A DNA stretch of 64,000 nt. It comes from Corinectria fuckeliana. Taxonomy: Eukaryota > Ascomycota > Sordariomycetes > Hypocreales > Nectriaceae. Below, piece after piece: positions 42,849-52,664 of the stretch (its first letter is position 1; every line of letters starts with the position of its first letter). The stretch is taken from the NCBI GenBank assembly GCA_019137255.1, contig WPDH01000038.1:21539-85538 (forward strand), in the 5' to 3' direction. The position numbers were made by a program, and so were the translations under genes. The notes under the pieces were generated by a model. It was not told the DNA's origin and made no database searches. It saw nothing but the letters and a program-made list of their open reading frames with translations.

Positions 42849-44436
42849 ATGTCTCCCCCACGATACGAATCCGACCCCGTGAGCCCCTCGCCGCTCGGCC
42901 AGCCGCTTCGCTTCCAGCCCTCGGGCCGGACCGCCAAGAATCGCTTCCTCAAGAGCCCCATGGCCGAAGCCCTGGCCACGTGGAGCCCCACGGTGCCCTC
43001 GGAGCGAGGCATCCCCACCGACGAGCTCATCGAGCTCTACCGGCGGTACGTTTGGCTTCATAAGAGAAACGGGTGGATGGATGGATGGCTGGCTGTACAT
43101 GAAAGCTGACGGGTTGCAAAACAGCTGGGGCGAGGGCAAGAACAGCTGGGGCGTCATCGTCACCGGCAACGTCGACATCGAGTTCGACTCGCTCGACGGC
43201 ATCGCCGACATGGTCATCACGCCCGAGTGCGCCCCCGAGGGAGAGCGCTTCGACAAGTTCAAGCAGCTGGCCGCCGCAGCCAAGGCCCACGGCAGCCTCG
43301 TCGTCGCCCAGGTCACGCATCCGGGCCGTCAAGTCCAGGCGCGCGTCAACCCGGTTGCTATTTCTGCCTCTGACGTGCAGCTGGGTGAGTCGAGGGGTTC
43401 CTTTTCAGTTTCAGTTATCGTCATAACTGGCCTCCCACTGTCTGTCCCTCACTTACAACTCCGTCTCACTTACAACCCCATCTCACTTACAACCCCACAA
43501 CTAACCCTTGACCCAACCACAGAACCCAAGATGGGAATGACCTTTGGCAAGCCCCACGCCGCCACCGGGGCCGAACTCGCCCGCGTCGTCGACGGCTTCG
43601 CCCATGCCGCCTCGTACCTCGCCAAGGCCGGCTTCGACGGCATCGAGCTGCACGCCGCCCACGGCTACCTGCTCTCGCAGTTCCTCTCGCGCACCACCAA
43701 CAAGCGCACCGACGCCTACGGCCCGCAGACCATCGAGTCGCGCCTGCGGCTCATCGTCGACATCGCCCGGGCCGTCAAGGCCCGCGTCCCCGCGAGCTTC
43801 ATCGTCGCCGCCAAGCTCAACAGCGTCGAGTTCCAGGACGGCGGCGTCACCCCCGCCGACGCCCGCGAGCTGTGCGAGACGCTCGAGGCCCGCGGCTTCG
43901 ACTTCGTCGAGCTCAGCGGCGGCACCTACGAGAACCTCGGCATGGGCTACGGCCAGCCCAAGGAGTCGACGCGCCGCCGCGAGGGCTTCTTCCTCGAGTG
44001 GGCCGAGACCGTCACGCGCGCGCTGCGGGCCGACCGCGCGCTGAAGACGTACGTCGTCGGCGGGCTGCGCTCCGTCGGCGCCATGGCGAAGGCCCTGGAC
44101 GCCTTCGACGGCATCGCCATGGGCCGCCCGGCTGCCGCGGAGCCGCGCCTGCCTATCGACATCCTCGAGGGCCGCGTGCAGGGCGCGCTGAAGCCCGTCG
44201 AGGCCGTCGAGACCGACTTCGGCCTGGGCATGGGCGTGGCGCTCGCGCAGATCGCCCAGGTCGCCAACGGCAGGGAGCCGCTGCGACACAACGAGGCCGA
44301 CGTAATGGCGACGTTTAGCCAGGACATGGGCCAGTGGTACCAACAGGTTGTCCAGGACGGCGACAAGCTGGAGTTTGTCCGCGCTGTGCAGTATTCCGGA
44401 CCGCAGGCTGCGTACGGAGCTGTTGCGGCGAAGTGA
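42849..44436 (+). CDS. Old Yellow Enzyme-family NADH:flavin oxidoreductase
   Basis: Exons 42849-43045, 43125-43384 and 43523-44436 give 456 residues. Motifs: GRTAKNRFLKSPMAE near the N-terminus, VAQVTHPGRQ (FMN/substrate His-containing strand), GFDGIELHAAHGYLLSQFLS followed by RTDAYG and ESRLRLIVDIA, EFQDGG, VELSGGTYE and IAMGRP(A)A. This is an FMN-dependent TIM barrel that reduces activated alkenes with NAD(P)H. Fungal relatives detoxify enones or act in secondary metabolism. The HPGRQ form places it with the bacterial 2,4-dienoyl-CoA-reductase-like fungal branch rather than yeast OYE. It is probably under control of the divergent Zn2Cys6 factor. Intron 1 contains a GGAT repeat (about 43072-43088). 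Confidence 0.9.
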
Positions 44437-44883
44437 GAGTAGATTAGTGCGTAGTTGTTCGATTTGGGCTACATCACTTACACGCTGCTGAAGATAGACT
44501 TGGTCCTATAGACAGAGCATTGCTGCTGGCAGTAGATTATAAGAAACCACCCTTGTCCGTATAAAAGGTATACCCGAATTAATACTACTATACGCATAAG
44601 CTCTGTAATGAAACCCCATGCAACACCGTAACGAATGCAAGCGTGCGGACCAGGTCTCGCATAACCAACCATAAACAAAGAACAGGGCCTGTGTGGCCAG
44701 GGTATTTCCGTCTCCAAGCGTGCGGGGTGATGCAAAACGCCATAAAAGTGAAATGTGATCCTTGAAACATCAACTCCGAAATCCCGATGAATGATGGCGA
44801 CCTTGTAGAAGGACTCGACGCTCCCTCAACTGCCCACTTCTGCACTTCTGCACTTCTGCACTTCTGCACTTCTTCCTTGGCGT
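44437..44883. other. Intergenic with CACTTCTG tandem repeat
   Basis: Shared 3' flank of two convergent genes. 44835-44874 holds five tandem copies of CACTTCTG (last copy one mismatch), ending about 10 bp from the stop codon of the coiled-coil gene, so it lies in that gene's 3' untranslated region. Nothing else seen. Confidence 0.6.
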
Positions 44884-47244
44884 CTATTCCTGCAGCCCGT
44901 CTTGTAGGGCATCACGGTCGACTGTCTCCGCCATGACCTTTGCCGGCGCGCCCTTCCTCCGCTGAGCAGTCCAATACTTCTGGAACCCGGGGATCGCGCC
45001 AGGCTGGTTGATGCCCGGCGCCCGGTTCCACTCCACGTCCGTCTCCAGCCCGGGCTTCGGACTCGTCTTGACCGCCGTGCCGGGGGTCGAGGCTCCCCAC
45101 GGCCGCCAGCCAACCCACTTGCCTAGCGCTCCGCCTCCGGGGCTCCCCTGGGGCGTCTCGAACGAATGCGGAGACTCGGACCGGTTCCGGCTCCGGCTCA
45201 TGGGGCTCGAGACGGATCTCGGGGCTGATCTGCCAATGAAGTTATCTCTGAGAGCTACAGCACTGCGCCTAGCTGTGCCGCGGGAGAGGGTTGGCTGAGC
45301 GGTTATGTCCGTCACCACGGCTTCGGCGCCGCCCAGGGGCCGCAGAGTCAGCTGGCTGGGTCGGGCCTTGAGCGTGTGGATGTCGAGCCCGCCGGCAAGC
45401 GACATGATGGACTCGTGGGAAAGTGCGCGGTGGATGCGAGGGCGAGGGAAGAAGTCGTCCTTTGATACGTCGGACCCGTCGATGGTCGAGCTTTCATCGA
45501 CCGAGGGCGCAGTCCCGACCAGGTCCGGAGTCTCCAAGCGAGAAATCTCCTCCTCCTCGCCCTCCTCGTCTTCTTCGTGGATGACGTGGTGCTGGCGATG
45601 TGCCTGCGGCGTCGGGGGAGTTCCGGGGTCGATCTGCACAGAAGGGGCAGTGTGGAAGCTGAGGGTCGAGATTTCAGACGGCCCCTTGCGGTGTGAAGCT
45701 CGCCAGGTGGGCGACATGGGGTCGAAGCTGGTGGTAGGTGACATGGGGTAGTCGCTGTCGGTCATGTTGGGATCAAACATGGAGTTTCGCTGGTTCGACT
45801 GCGGCGAGCTAGGTACAGACGACGCAAATTCGGAGAACTGATCCGCGGACCAGCGTTGTCGAGGCGCGCCCACCACCGAAATGGCGTCTTTGGTCGAGAG
45901 AGAGAGCGTAGCCGGTGCGGTGGGCGACGGGTTGAACCGCGATTGCCCGGAGGTCCTCGGGGTCGAGTTGCCGGAAAAGGTCGGCGGGGTAAAGGCCGGC
46001 GGAGTGAAGGGGCCGGACATCAGTCCGTGCCGCTTCCGTCGGAGCTTGCGGCCCTCGGGCTTCGGCGTGGCCTTGGGCGCGACATGGTAGTGATGGTGGA
46101 TATGCAACTCCTGGGAGACGCGCGGAGTCGCCGGTCCCTCCATCTGCCCCGGCCCCTCGAGTTCGGCCTGGAGGCTCGAGGTGTACGCAGCGGCCTCGAC
46201 GGGCTGGTGGTGCAGCATCTGGTCGCGCAGGGACTGGATCTCGTCGTTGGAGTTGAGCAGCAGCTCGCGCAGCTCGGCCATGCCCAGCTGCAGGTTGGCG
46301 TTGTCCTGCAGCAGGTCACGCACAAAGTGGTTGACGACGCGGCTCCCGTTCTTGGTGTCCTGCAGCGACTTGGACGCAGCCGCGCCCTTGAGCCGGCCGG
46401 CCGCCGTGTCGAGCTGCTTCTCGACCTCGCGCTGGCGCTCCATCCTGCCGACCACCTCGGCGTGGCGCTCACGCTCCATCCGCGCCTCGACCTCCATGCG
46501 CTCCAGCTGGTCCTGCATGTCCAGGATGCCGCGCTGGGCCTCCTTGAAGCGGTGGGCGTGCGAGCGGGCATCTTCCTCGGTGGACTGCAGCTGGATGTGC
46601 AGCTCTTCCGCCTCCTGCTCGAGGATGGCCAGGTACCGCTCCGTGTCGGCTGCGCGGAAGGCAGTCGTCTCGAGGCGGCGGACGGCCTGTTGCGAGGAAA
46701 TGAGGCTGGCTTCGAGGGTCTTGATGCGGGTGTCGGACTCGCAGACGGTGTTGTTGAGGGCTTCGAGCTGGTCGAGCAGGACGCGGTTCTCCTCGATCTG
46801 GACGGCGTTGGAGGCCTCGAGTTCCTGTTTGTCCATCTCGAGGCGTTCTATGCGCGTGGTCAGGTCGAGGCGATCCCGTTCGGCGTCGGCCATGTACGCT
46901 TCGTGTCTTGCTAGGAGGGCCTGAAGCAACGAGGCAACGAGAGAAAAGTCAGCGAAGGGTCCATACTGTGAGGAGTCGCGAGCTCCATGGCTGAAAAACG
47001 ACTGCGACGAATGACTGGGAAAACAAGCTGGCATGCGGTGCTCAGCGCGGTGGAGAGGAAGGGAGACAGTCGGCGGCAGGGGAGGAATGCGTACCTGGCC
47101 AAGCTCGGCGGCCATGTGGACATCCTTCTCCACAGACTCGAGGACGGACGAGTTCCTCTGGAGGAGGACGCAGTCGACGCGGCCGCAGCAGCAGTGCAGC
47201 TCCGAGGAGCGATGGTCGGCGCAGGCGAGACCTGGCCTTTCCAT
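44884..47244 (-). CDS. Conserved ascomycete coiled-coil protein with N-terminal Cys motif
   Basis: Exons (minus) 47244-47095 and 46920-44884 (175-nt intron) give 728 residues. The N-terminus has CCCGRVDCVLLQRN, a Cys-rich motif, then MAAELGQALLARHEAYMADAE leading into a long coiled coil (about residues 60-320) with typical heptads (RIERLEMDKQELEASN, QDQLERMEVEARMERERH). A basic patch (GRKLRRKRHG), a Ser/Pro-rich disordered region with many SP sites, an acidic run (EEDEEGEEEE) and a conserved tail (NQPGAIPGFQKYWTAQRRKG) follow. The pattern is shared by Pezizomycotina proteins of unknown role; a cytoskeletal or spindle-pole scaffold is possible. The long open frames on the opposite strand are shadows. 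Confidence 0.8.
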   Translation of the reverse strand: MERPGLACADHRSSELHCCCGRVDCVLLQRNSSVLESVEKDVHMAAELGQVRIPPLPPTVSLPLHRAEHRMPACFPSHSSQSFFSHGARDSSQYGPFADFSLVASLLQALLARHEAYMADAERDRLDLTTRIERLEMDKQELEASNAVQIEENRVLLDQLEALNNTVCESDTRIKTLEASLISSQQAVRRLETTAFRAADTERYLAILEQEAEELHIQLQSTEEDARSHAHRFKEAQRGILDMQDQLERMEVEARMERERHAEVVGRMERQREVEKQLDTAAGRLKGAAASKSLQDTKNGSRVVNHFVRDLLQDNANLQLGMAELRELLLNSNDEIQSLRDQMLHHQPVEAAAYTSSLQAELEGPGQMEGPATPRVSQELHIHHHYHVAPKATPKPEGRKLRRKRHGLMSGPFTPPAFTPPTFSGNSTPRTSGQSRFNPSPTAPATLSLSTKDAISVVGAPRQRWSADQFSEFASSVPSSPQSNQRNSMFDPNMTDSDYPMSPTTSFDPMSPTWRASHRKGPSEISTLSFHTAPSVQIDPGTPPTPQAHRQHHVIHEEDEEGEEEEISRLETPDLVGTAPSVDESSTIDGSDVSKDDFFPRPRIHRALSHESIMSLAGGLDIHTLKARPSQLTLRPLGGAEAVVTDITAQPTLSRGTARRSAVALRDNFIGRSAPRSVSSPMSRSRNRSESPHSFETPQGSPGGGALGKWVGWRPWGASTPGTAVKTSPKPGLETDVEWNRAPGINQPGAIPGFQKYWTAQRRKGAPAKVMAETVDRDALQDGLQE

Positions 47245-48946
47245 GGCGGCGGCGACGACAGCGACGTCAAATGGACGCGGGCGTGTCGTGTCGCAGTTTC
47301 AGCAGGGCGGTATTGGAGAGGCCGCGATGGCGGCTTATCGGAGCGGGGCGGAGTCGGCGGGAGACGGCGAGAAACATGATACCTAGGTGGAGAGGTCGAA
47401 TAGTTGGTCGAGATGCGGAAGAGAAGAGAGGACGGGATCTAGTAGACGTCTGCCATGCCCGGCGAAACGAGACAGAGGCGTTGGCGAAGGAAGACGCGCC
47501 TGGAAGTCACGGTTGCGTCGAAGACGGTGTTGAGGATGGGATGCCGAGGATCGTCCCGAAGCCCGAAGCGTGCGTGTGGCTTGGTATGCGTGTGGCGCTG
47601 CCCGTACTGTAATTGAGTATAATTGGCCAGTGGGGTTTCGACAGATTGGTTGCGGGGAGTTCAGTGGCTCCGTACAGGGGAGTCGGCCCCCCTCCAGCAG
47701 TGGAAAGCAATGGATCTCTTCACTGTCGTAGAGGATTCCGGGAAGGATGAAGGAAACGGAGGGAAACGGACGCAGAATCAGGATCGGGACGGGATGGGAA
47801 ACACAGGCATCAGGCAGATAAGTAAGTGAGTAGAAAGAACTAATCTACTTCGGAACAGTTCATCAGGCAGCTTGTCCTTGTCATGTGGACGAGTCCCGTT
47901 GGCGTTGGGTTCACGGCACAGGGGAACGACCGGGTTCCCACATTAGCGCTCAGTGGCGGCCCTTCAGTGGCTCGCCCGCTGCGCCTTGGCGGGCTTTGAG
48001 TGGACGGTGTCGCTGGACGGTGGCCATGTGCTGGCAGTGGAGGCCTGGGCCGCAGCTTATCTCGCGACCGGTTAAGGGGAATGACGACGCCAGCCTCCCC
48101 AATTTCGCCCGTTTCGTCCAAGATGGTGCCCAAACGGATGCACCTTGTCAAGGTTTCTCAGCCGGCCGTGAATATCGGAGGGGGGATGTATGTCAACGAT
48201 ATTTGCGATACAACACTGTCAAGATTCACGATGGTTATGCTGGCCTCTTTTCAAGGTACACAAACCTCCGGAAGTGTAGGACAAGCCATCCTTACAGGTT
48301 CACAATCTTTCAGGCTTGTATTGGTGTGGCCGTGGCTCAGTCGCCTGAAGACCCCGAGGGCCGGCGCGGTCCATGAAAACCCACGGACTCTAAATAAAGG
48401 ACCAATTAATGTGAAAAGTGACAGATAACTAAAGCCGTGTCTTTCTAGGATACCTTTACTGTACGAAATAAATCTTTGGAAAAATCATTTGCCATTTAGA
48501 TGGCCAAAACTGCGTCATCAGATTCGAAGTGTTTGATCCGGGTAGCTTCCATGGCACTCGCAATCTTTAATGAGCCTTCACGGCATCACGTAGTGCATCA
48601 ATTCAACGATATCTTCAAAGCATTAGATACCCTTCACTCCGCAAATCCATGACGCGACCTCTTCCATAACCACATTTCCTGCATGTCGTCATTCAAAGGT
48701 TAGCTCTGGCACCTCGTCCGGCCTCGACCAGTAAGCGTGCTCATATTGTCATCCCCCACTTACACGACATCCCACCATGCTTCAGGCAGTCGACGGCCGC
48801 TCGCAGCTGTCATAATCTATCTGGCCGCCCTTTGCCGTTTCTCTCCCCTCTTCTTTCATCTCTCCCGGCCAACCTCCCACCCGCCTGTATCTATCTCTGC
48901 TACGCTTGTACACGCCGCCACGGTTCCCAGCTGCCCATCCGATTTA
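47245..48946. promoter_or_regulatory. 1.7-kb divergent intergenic region
   Basis: Upstream of both the coiled-coil gene and the Rieske/AIF-like gene. Several open frames (for example 47885-48376) lack motifs, starts in good context and codon bias, so no gene is called. A pyrimidine-rich stretch at 48830-48900 probably belongs to the promoter of the right-hand gene. Confidence 0.45.
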
Positions 48947-50763
48947 ATGCGACACGCTGCTCCGTTTCGCATCCTCCAAAACATCCGCCCAAGAGCTCTC
49001 CCCTCCAAGCTCGCCCAGGTTCCCCTCACCAGATCAATCTGCTCATCCGCCACCAACACCAACCCAATGGCCAAAGAATACAGGCTCAAGGGCGTCTCGT
49101 CTCTCGCCCTCTCCCCCGGCGACAAGAAGGAGGTCGAGGTTGAAGGCATCGACGACGGAAAGGTCCTGCTGGTCAACGCCGGCGGCAAGGTCCAGGCCCT
49201 CGGCGCCAAGTGCACTCACTATGGCGCGCCTCTGGCCAACGGTGTCTTGACCACAGCTGGGCGTCTGACGTGCCCGTGGCATGGAGGTTCATTGCCGCTC
49301 TTGCTCCCTGTGCCGATATGACTGACGCTGACGCTGCGTCTCAAGCCTGCTTCAACGCAAAGACCGGCGACGTCGAAGATGCCCCCGCCCTCGATTCCCT
49401 CCCCGTCTTCCAGGTTGCCGAGCGAGACGGCGCCATCTACGTCACTGGCGAGGAATCAGACATAAAGGGATCCCGCCGGAAGCCCAACTTCAAGTGCGCG
49501 GCATCTGGAGGTGCCCAGGAAGAAAAGGTCGTCGTCGTAGGCGGTGGCTCCGGCGCCCTGGGCGTCGTCGAGGGCTTGCGCGAGAAGGGCTTCACCGGCC
49601 CGCTGACGGTGATTTCCAACGAGGGATACCTCCCCATCGACCGGCCGAAGCTGAGCAAGGCGCTGTTGACGGATTCGAGCAAGCTTGCGTGGCGGGACAA
49701 GGCTTGGTATGACGGCGGGTCGGTGGAATGGGTCGACGATGAGGTCAACGGCGTGGATTTCGCAGATCGCCTTGTCTTGACCAAGGATGGAAAGAGAGTC
49801 GTGTACACCAAACTTGTGCTCTCCACTGGTGGAACGCCCAAGCTGCTTCCACTACAAGGATTCAAGGTCCTCGACAACATCTTCACGCTGCGCAGCGTCC
49901 ACGACACAAAGAAGATTGTGGCCGCCATCGGTGAAAAGGGCAAGAACATCGTCGTCATCGGCTCGTCCTTCATTGGCATGGAAGTAGCCACTGCCACTGC
50001 TGGCGACAACTCCGTCACTGTCGTGGGCATGGAAAAGGTTCCTCTCGAGCGAGTCCTCGGGGAGGAGGTCGGCGCGGGCATCCAGAAGTCGCTCGAGGGC
50101 AAGGGCATCAAGTTTTACATGGGCGCCGGTGTCGACAAGGCTGAGCCCTCTGGATCCGATCCGTCCAAGGTGGGAGCCGTCTATCTCAAGGACGGGACGA
50201 AGCTGCCTGCGGATCTCGTCATCCTCGGCGTTGGCGTGTCGCCCGCGACTGAATACCTGAAAGACAACAAGATCATTCGACTAGAGGAGGACGGCTCCCT
50301 CAAGACCGACGAGCGGTACAACGTCGTCGGCCTCAAGGACGTCTACGCTATCGGTGACATCGCCACGTTCCCCTACCACGGGCCTGGCAGCGACGGCAAG
50401 TTCGTCCGCATCGAGCACTGGAACGTGGCTCAACAGTCGGGACGCAGCGTCGCCAGCCACATTGTCAACCCGTCAGTGGGCGTTGAGCACTTCATCCCTG
50501 TGTTCTGGAGTGCCCTAGGCGCTCAGCTCCGGTACTGCGGCAACACTGCCAACGGATGGGACGACGTCGTTGTTCAGGGTGACCCCGAGAAGGGCAAGTT
50601 TGCTGCGTATTATTGCAAGGGAGATGAAGTGGTGGCAATGACTAGCATGGGAATGGACCCTGCCATGGCTCAGAGCGTCGAGCTGATGCGTCTCGGCAAG
50701 ATGCCGCCCAAGAGCAAGTTTGAGGAAGGCTTTGATGTTTTGAGCCTTGGAGCGCCAGAGTGA
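48947..50763 (+). CDS. Rieske-ferredoxin/AIF-like (AIFM3-type) FAD oxidoreductase
   Basis: Exons 48947-49286 and 49346-50763 give 585 residues. Residues 1-40 (MRHAAPFRILQNIRPRALP...) are basic and Ser-rich, a likely mitochondrial presequence; MAKEYRLKG at in-frame ATG 49067 could start a cytosolic form. A Rieske [2Fe-2S] domain follows with CTHYGAPL and CPWHGACF (the intron falls inside the second motif). The main domain is a pyridine-nucleotide disulfide-type oxidoreductase: VVVVGGGSGALGVVEGLR (FAD), IDRPKLSK, LSTGGTP, VVIGSSFIGMEVA (NADH) and YAIGDIATFP. Domain order matches human AIFM3/AIFL and fungal AIF-like proteins linked to apoptosis or redox balance. Mutation of neither iron-sulfur ligand pair is seen, so it is probably active. 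Confidence 0.9.
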
Positions 50764-51101
50764 TGGAGAGAAACCGGGCCGTGCAAAACAGTATAAGGCT
50801 TGGGGCGAAGGACTGGTTCTGTGTCGGAGAAGAGGTCATCAAGGGCGAGTCATGTCAATATGATCGAAACGGGCGTCGACGAAGTCTCTTAGGTTACCGG
50901 TGTGCTTTTCGGTGACGAAATAAACAACTCCAAAATGCCACTTGCTCAGACTCTACACAAAACACTACGCCTCGGGCGTCACTGACTTTGTATAATCTAC
51001 CAATTGTGACGTTGATGATCCTCCAGGCCTCCGTCCATACACAACATAACGAAAGGAAGGTCAGCTCTGCGACGTGGTATAATTCTGACGTAGGACGAGG
51101 C
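50764..51101. other. Intergenic between convergent genes
   Basis: 338 bp, 3' flanks only. No feature recognised. Confidence 0.4.
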
Positions 51102-52163
51102 TTACAAGGGTACCCAGCTGTGCATATTCGGGTTGGACACTTCCTTTCGGGCCTTAGCCAGCAAGACCTGGAAATGCACGGGGTCGCCGCCGAGGATCCG
51201 CTCGTAGCCCCGTGCAAAGACGTTGGCGATGGTCTCGCGGAAGTGATGCAGCTCGAACGCGCCAATCTTCTTCAGCGACAGGTCGCGCGGCCAGGGGTTC
51301 GTCGGGATCTTGAGCACGCGCTCCACGACGTCCTCGAAGCCGGCCTCTTCCAGGCGGCGCCTCCACCGCGCGGGCTCCCACCCGGACAGGCCGACGCGCT
51401 CCGACATCTGCAGGTAGATGCGGCCCATCTCCATGTACGCCGAGTCCGGCGGCGGCGTGGAGTCGTCGGAGCGGAAGGCCGGGATGGAGCCGCCGAGCTG
51501 CAGGTACGCGCCCGGCTTGAGGTGGTTGTAGGCTTGGCGGATGAGGCGCGGCCAGTCTTGGATGGCCATGATCAGCTCGCGGCCGTGGATGAAGTCGAAG
51601 GAGGATTCGCCCCAGAGCCAGTCGTCTTGGATGTCGTCGAGCTGGGGAGGAAGACTTAGTAGATGTGGGGGAATGGGAGGGACACAGGCAGAGAGAAACA
51701 TGAAAGAATGAAAGAGACCAGCATACTTCGAATGTGAGGTTGTTCGGGATCATGTCTGGCTGCACCGGGGCTTTGTCGACTCCGATGACCCTGGCCGACG
51801 GATACTGGTCGGCCATGTCGCTGGCCCAGATGCCGGAGCCGGTTCCCAGATCGAGCATCTTTTGTGGATGGTCGGCGATGGGGGCCAAGTGGAGCTGGTC
51901 GTTCATGAGCTTGGTGAATTTGCAATGCTGCAGGTCGTTTCTCTCCATCTACGCGGAGAAGCTGGTCAGCAAGAGGCCTTGCTTCAGAATGGCAATCCCC
52001 GAGTCCAATGCGACGGGGAAAGGAACCGTACCTCCAAGTCATCACTCGGTATCCACGCCTTGTGAATGCCATACACGCCGTACATGCGCCCGTTCTCGAT
52101 AATGCCGCGCCGGACATCAGACGCTATAGGGCTGAGTTGGTGCCTCGTGGGCGGGCCCGTCAT
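51102..52163 (-). CDS. LaeA-like SAM-dependent methyltransferase
   Basis: Exons (minus) 52163-52032, 51948-51727 and 51641-51102 give 297 residues with matching phases. SAM motif I is MLDLGTGSGIWASDMADQYP, followed by ARVIGVDKAPVQP and the conserved FDFIHGRELIMAIQDWPRLI, AYNHLKPGAYLQLGG and GWEPARWRRRLEEAGFEDV. This is the class I fold of the LaeA/UMTA-type family, very frequent near secondary-metabolite loci. The start at 52163 is conservative: an in-frame ATG at 52319 adds a hydrophobic helix (GFVLLTGLLYTLLALHVIAS) that would make a membrane-anchored form. The substrate is unknown. It is divergent from an O-methyltransferase, but no PKS, NRPS or terpene core enzyme is in the window. Confidence 0.85.
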
Positions 52164-52664
52164 CGGGCTGGCGATGACATGGAGGGCTAGTAGAGTATAG
52201 AGTAGCCCTGTCAATAGAACGAACCCTGGGGCTTGGTATCGAAGGCTTCGGTGAATACAGTTTCGGATGATTCTTGTCGACGCGAGGAAGAGGGTCGACC
52301 CGCTGATCCCATCGGCCATTGCTTCTCGGACGACACCCTGTTGGTTTGGTCGCACGGGAAGCCATGGGCTAAACGCGGGAACTGCGGGAAACCCCTCACG
52401 TTCTCACGTTATTGCCCGCCGGCTAAACTGCAACAAGCGTAGCAAGAATGGACGTGGCGTGTTGTGGACGCTATCTTGCAGGGGTCGCCTTGAAGTGAGG
52501 GGATCTCCAAGAACCAGCCCACACCAGTTAAAGGGAAGCGAGTCACCAGTTCCTGTACCGCGACACCAGGACGTTTGTAGACACTCAACCTCGCTCTTCC
52601 TAGAGACCGACTCGCCACGGCATCTAAACAACATCTCCATACGCTCAACTCGCGAGTCGTGACA
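52164..52664. promoter_or_regulatory. Divergent promoter of two methyltransferase genes
   Basis: About 500 bp between the start of the LaeA-like gene and the O-methyltransferase. It contains the optional N-terminal extension of the former (to 52319). No other exon is seen. Confidence 0.4.

Noticed and set aside
44835..44874. CACTTCTG repeats as a CRISPR-like or regulatory array
   Set aside because: The units are directly tandem with no spacers and lie in a eukaryotic 3' flank; a simple minisatellite explains them.
45856..46914. Long plus-strand frames opposite the coiled-coil gene
   Set aside because: Antisense shadow of a heptad-rich, GC-biased coding region; composition (Leu/Gly/Val-rich without motifs) is what such shadows give.
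47885..48376. 163-codon open frame in the 47.2-48.9 kb gap
   Set aside because: No ATG in good context, no motif, odd composition (Trp/Arg-rich) and no splice partners; likely a chance frame.
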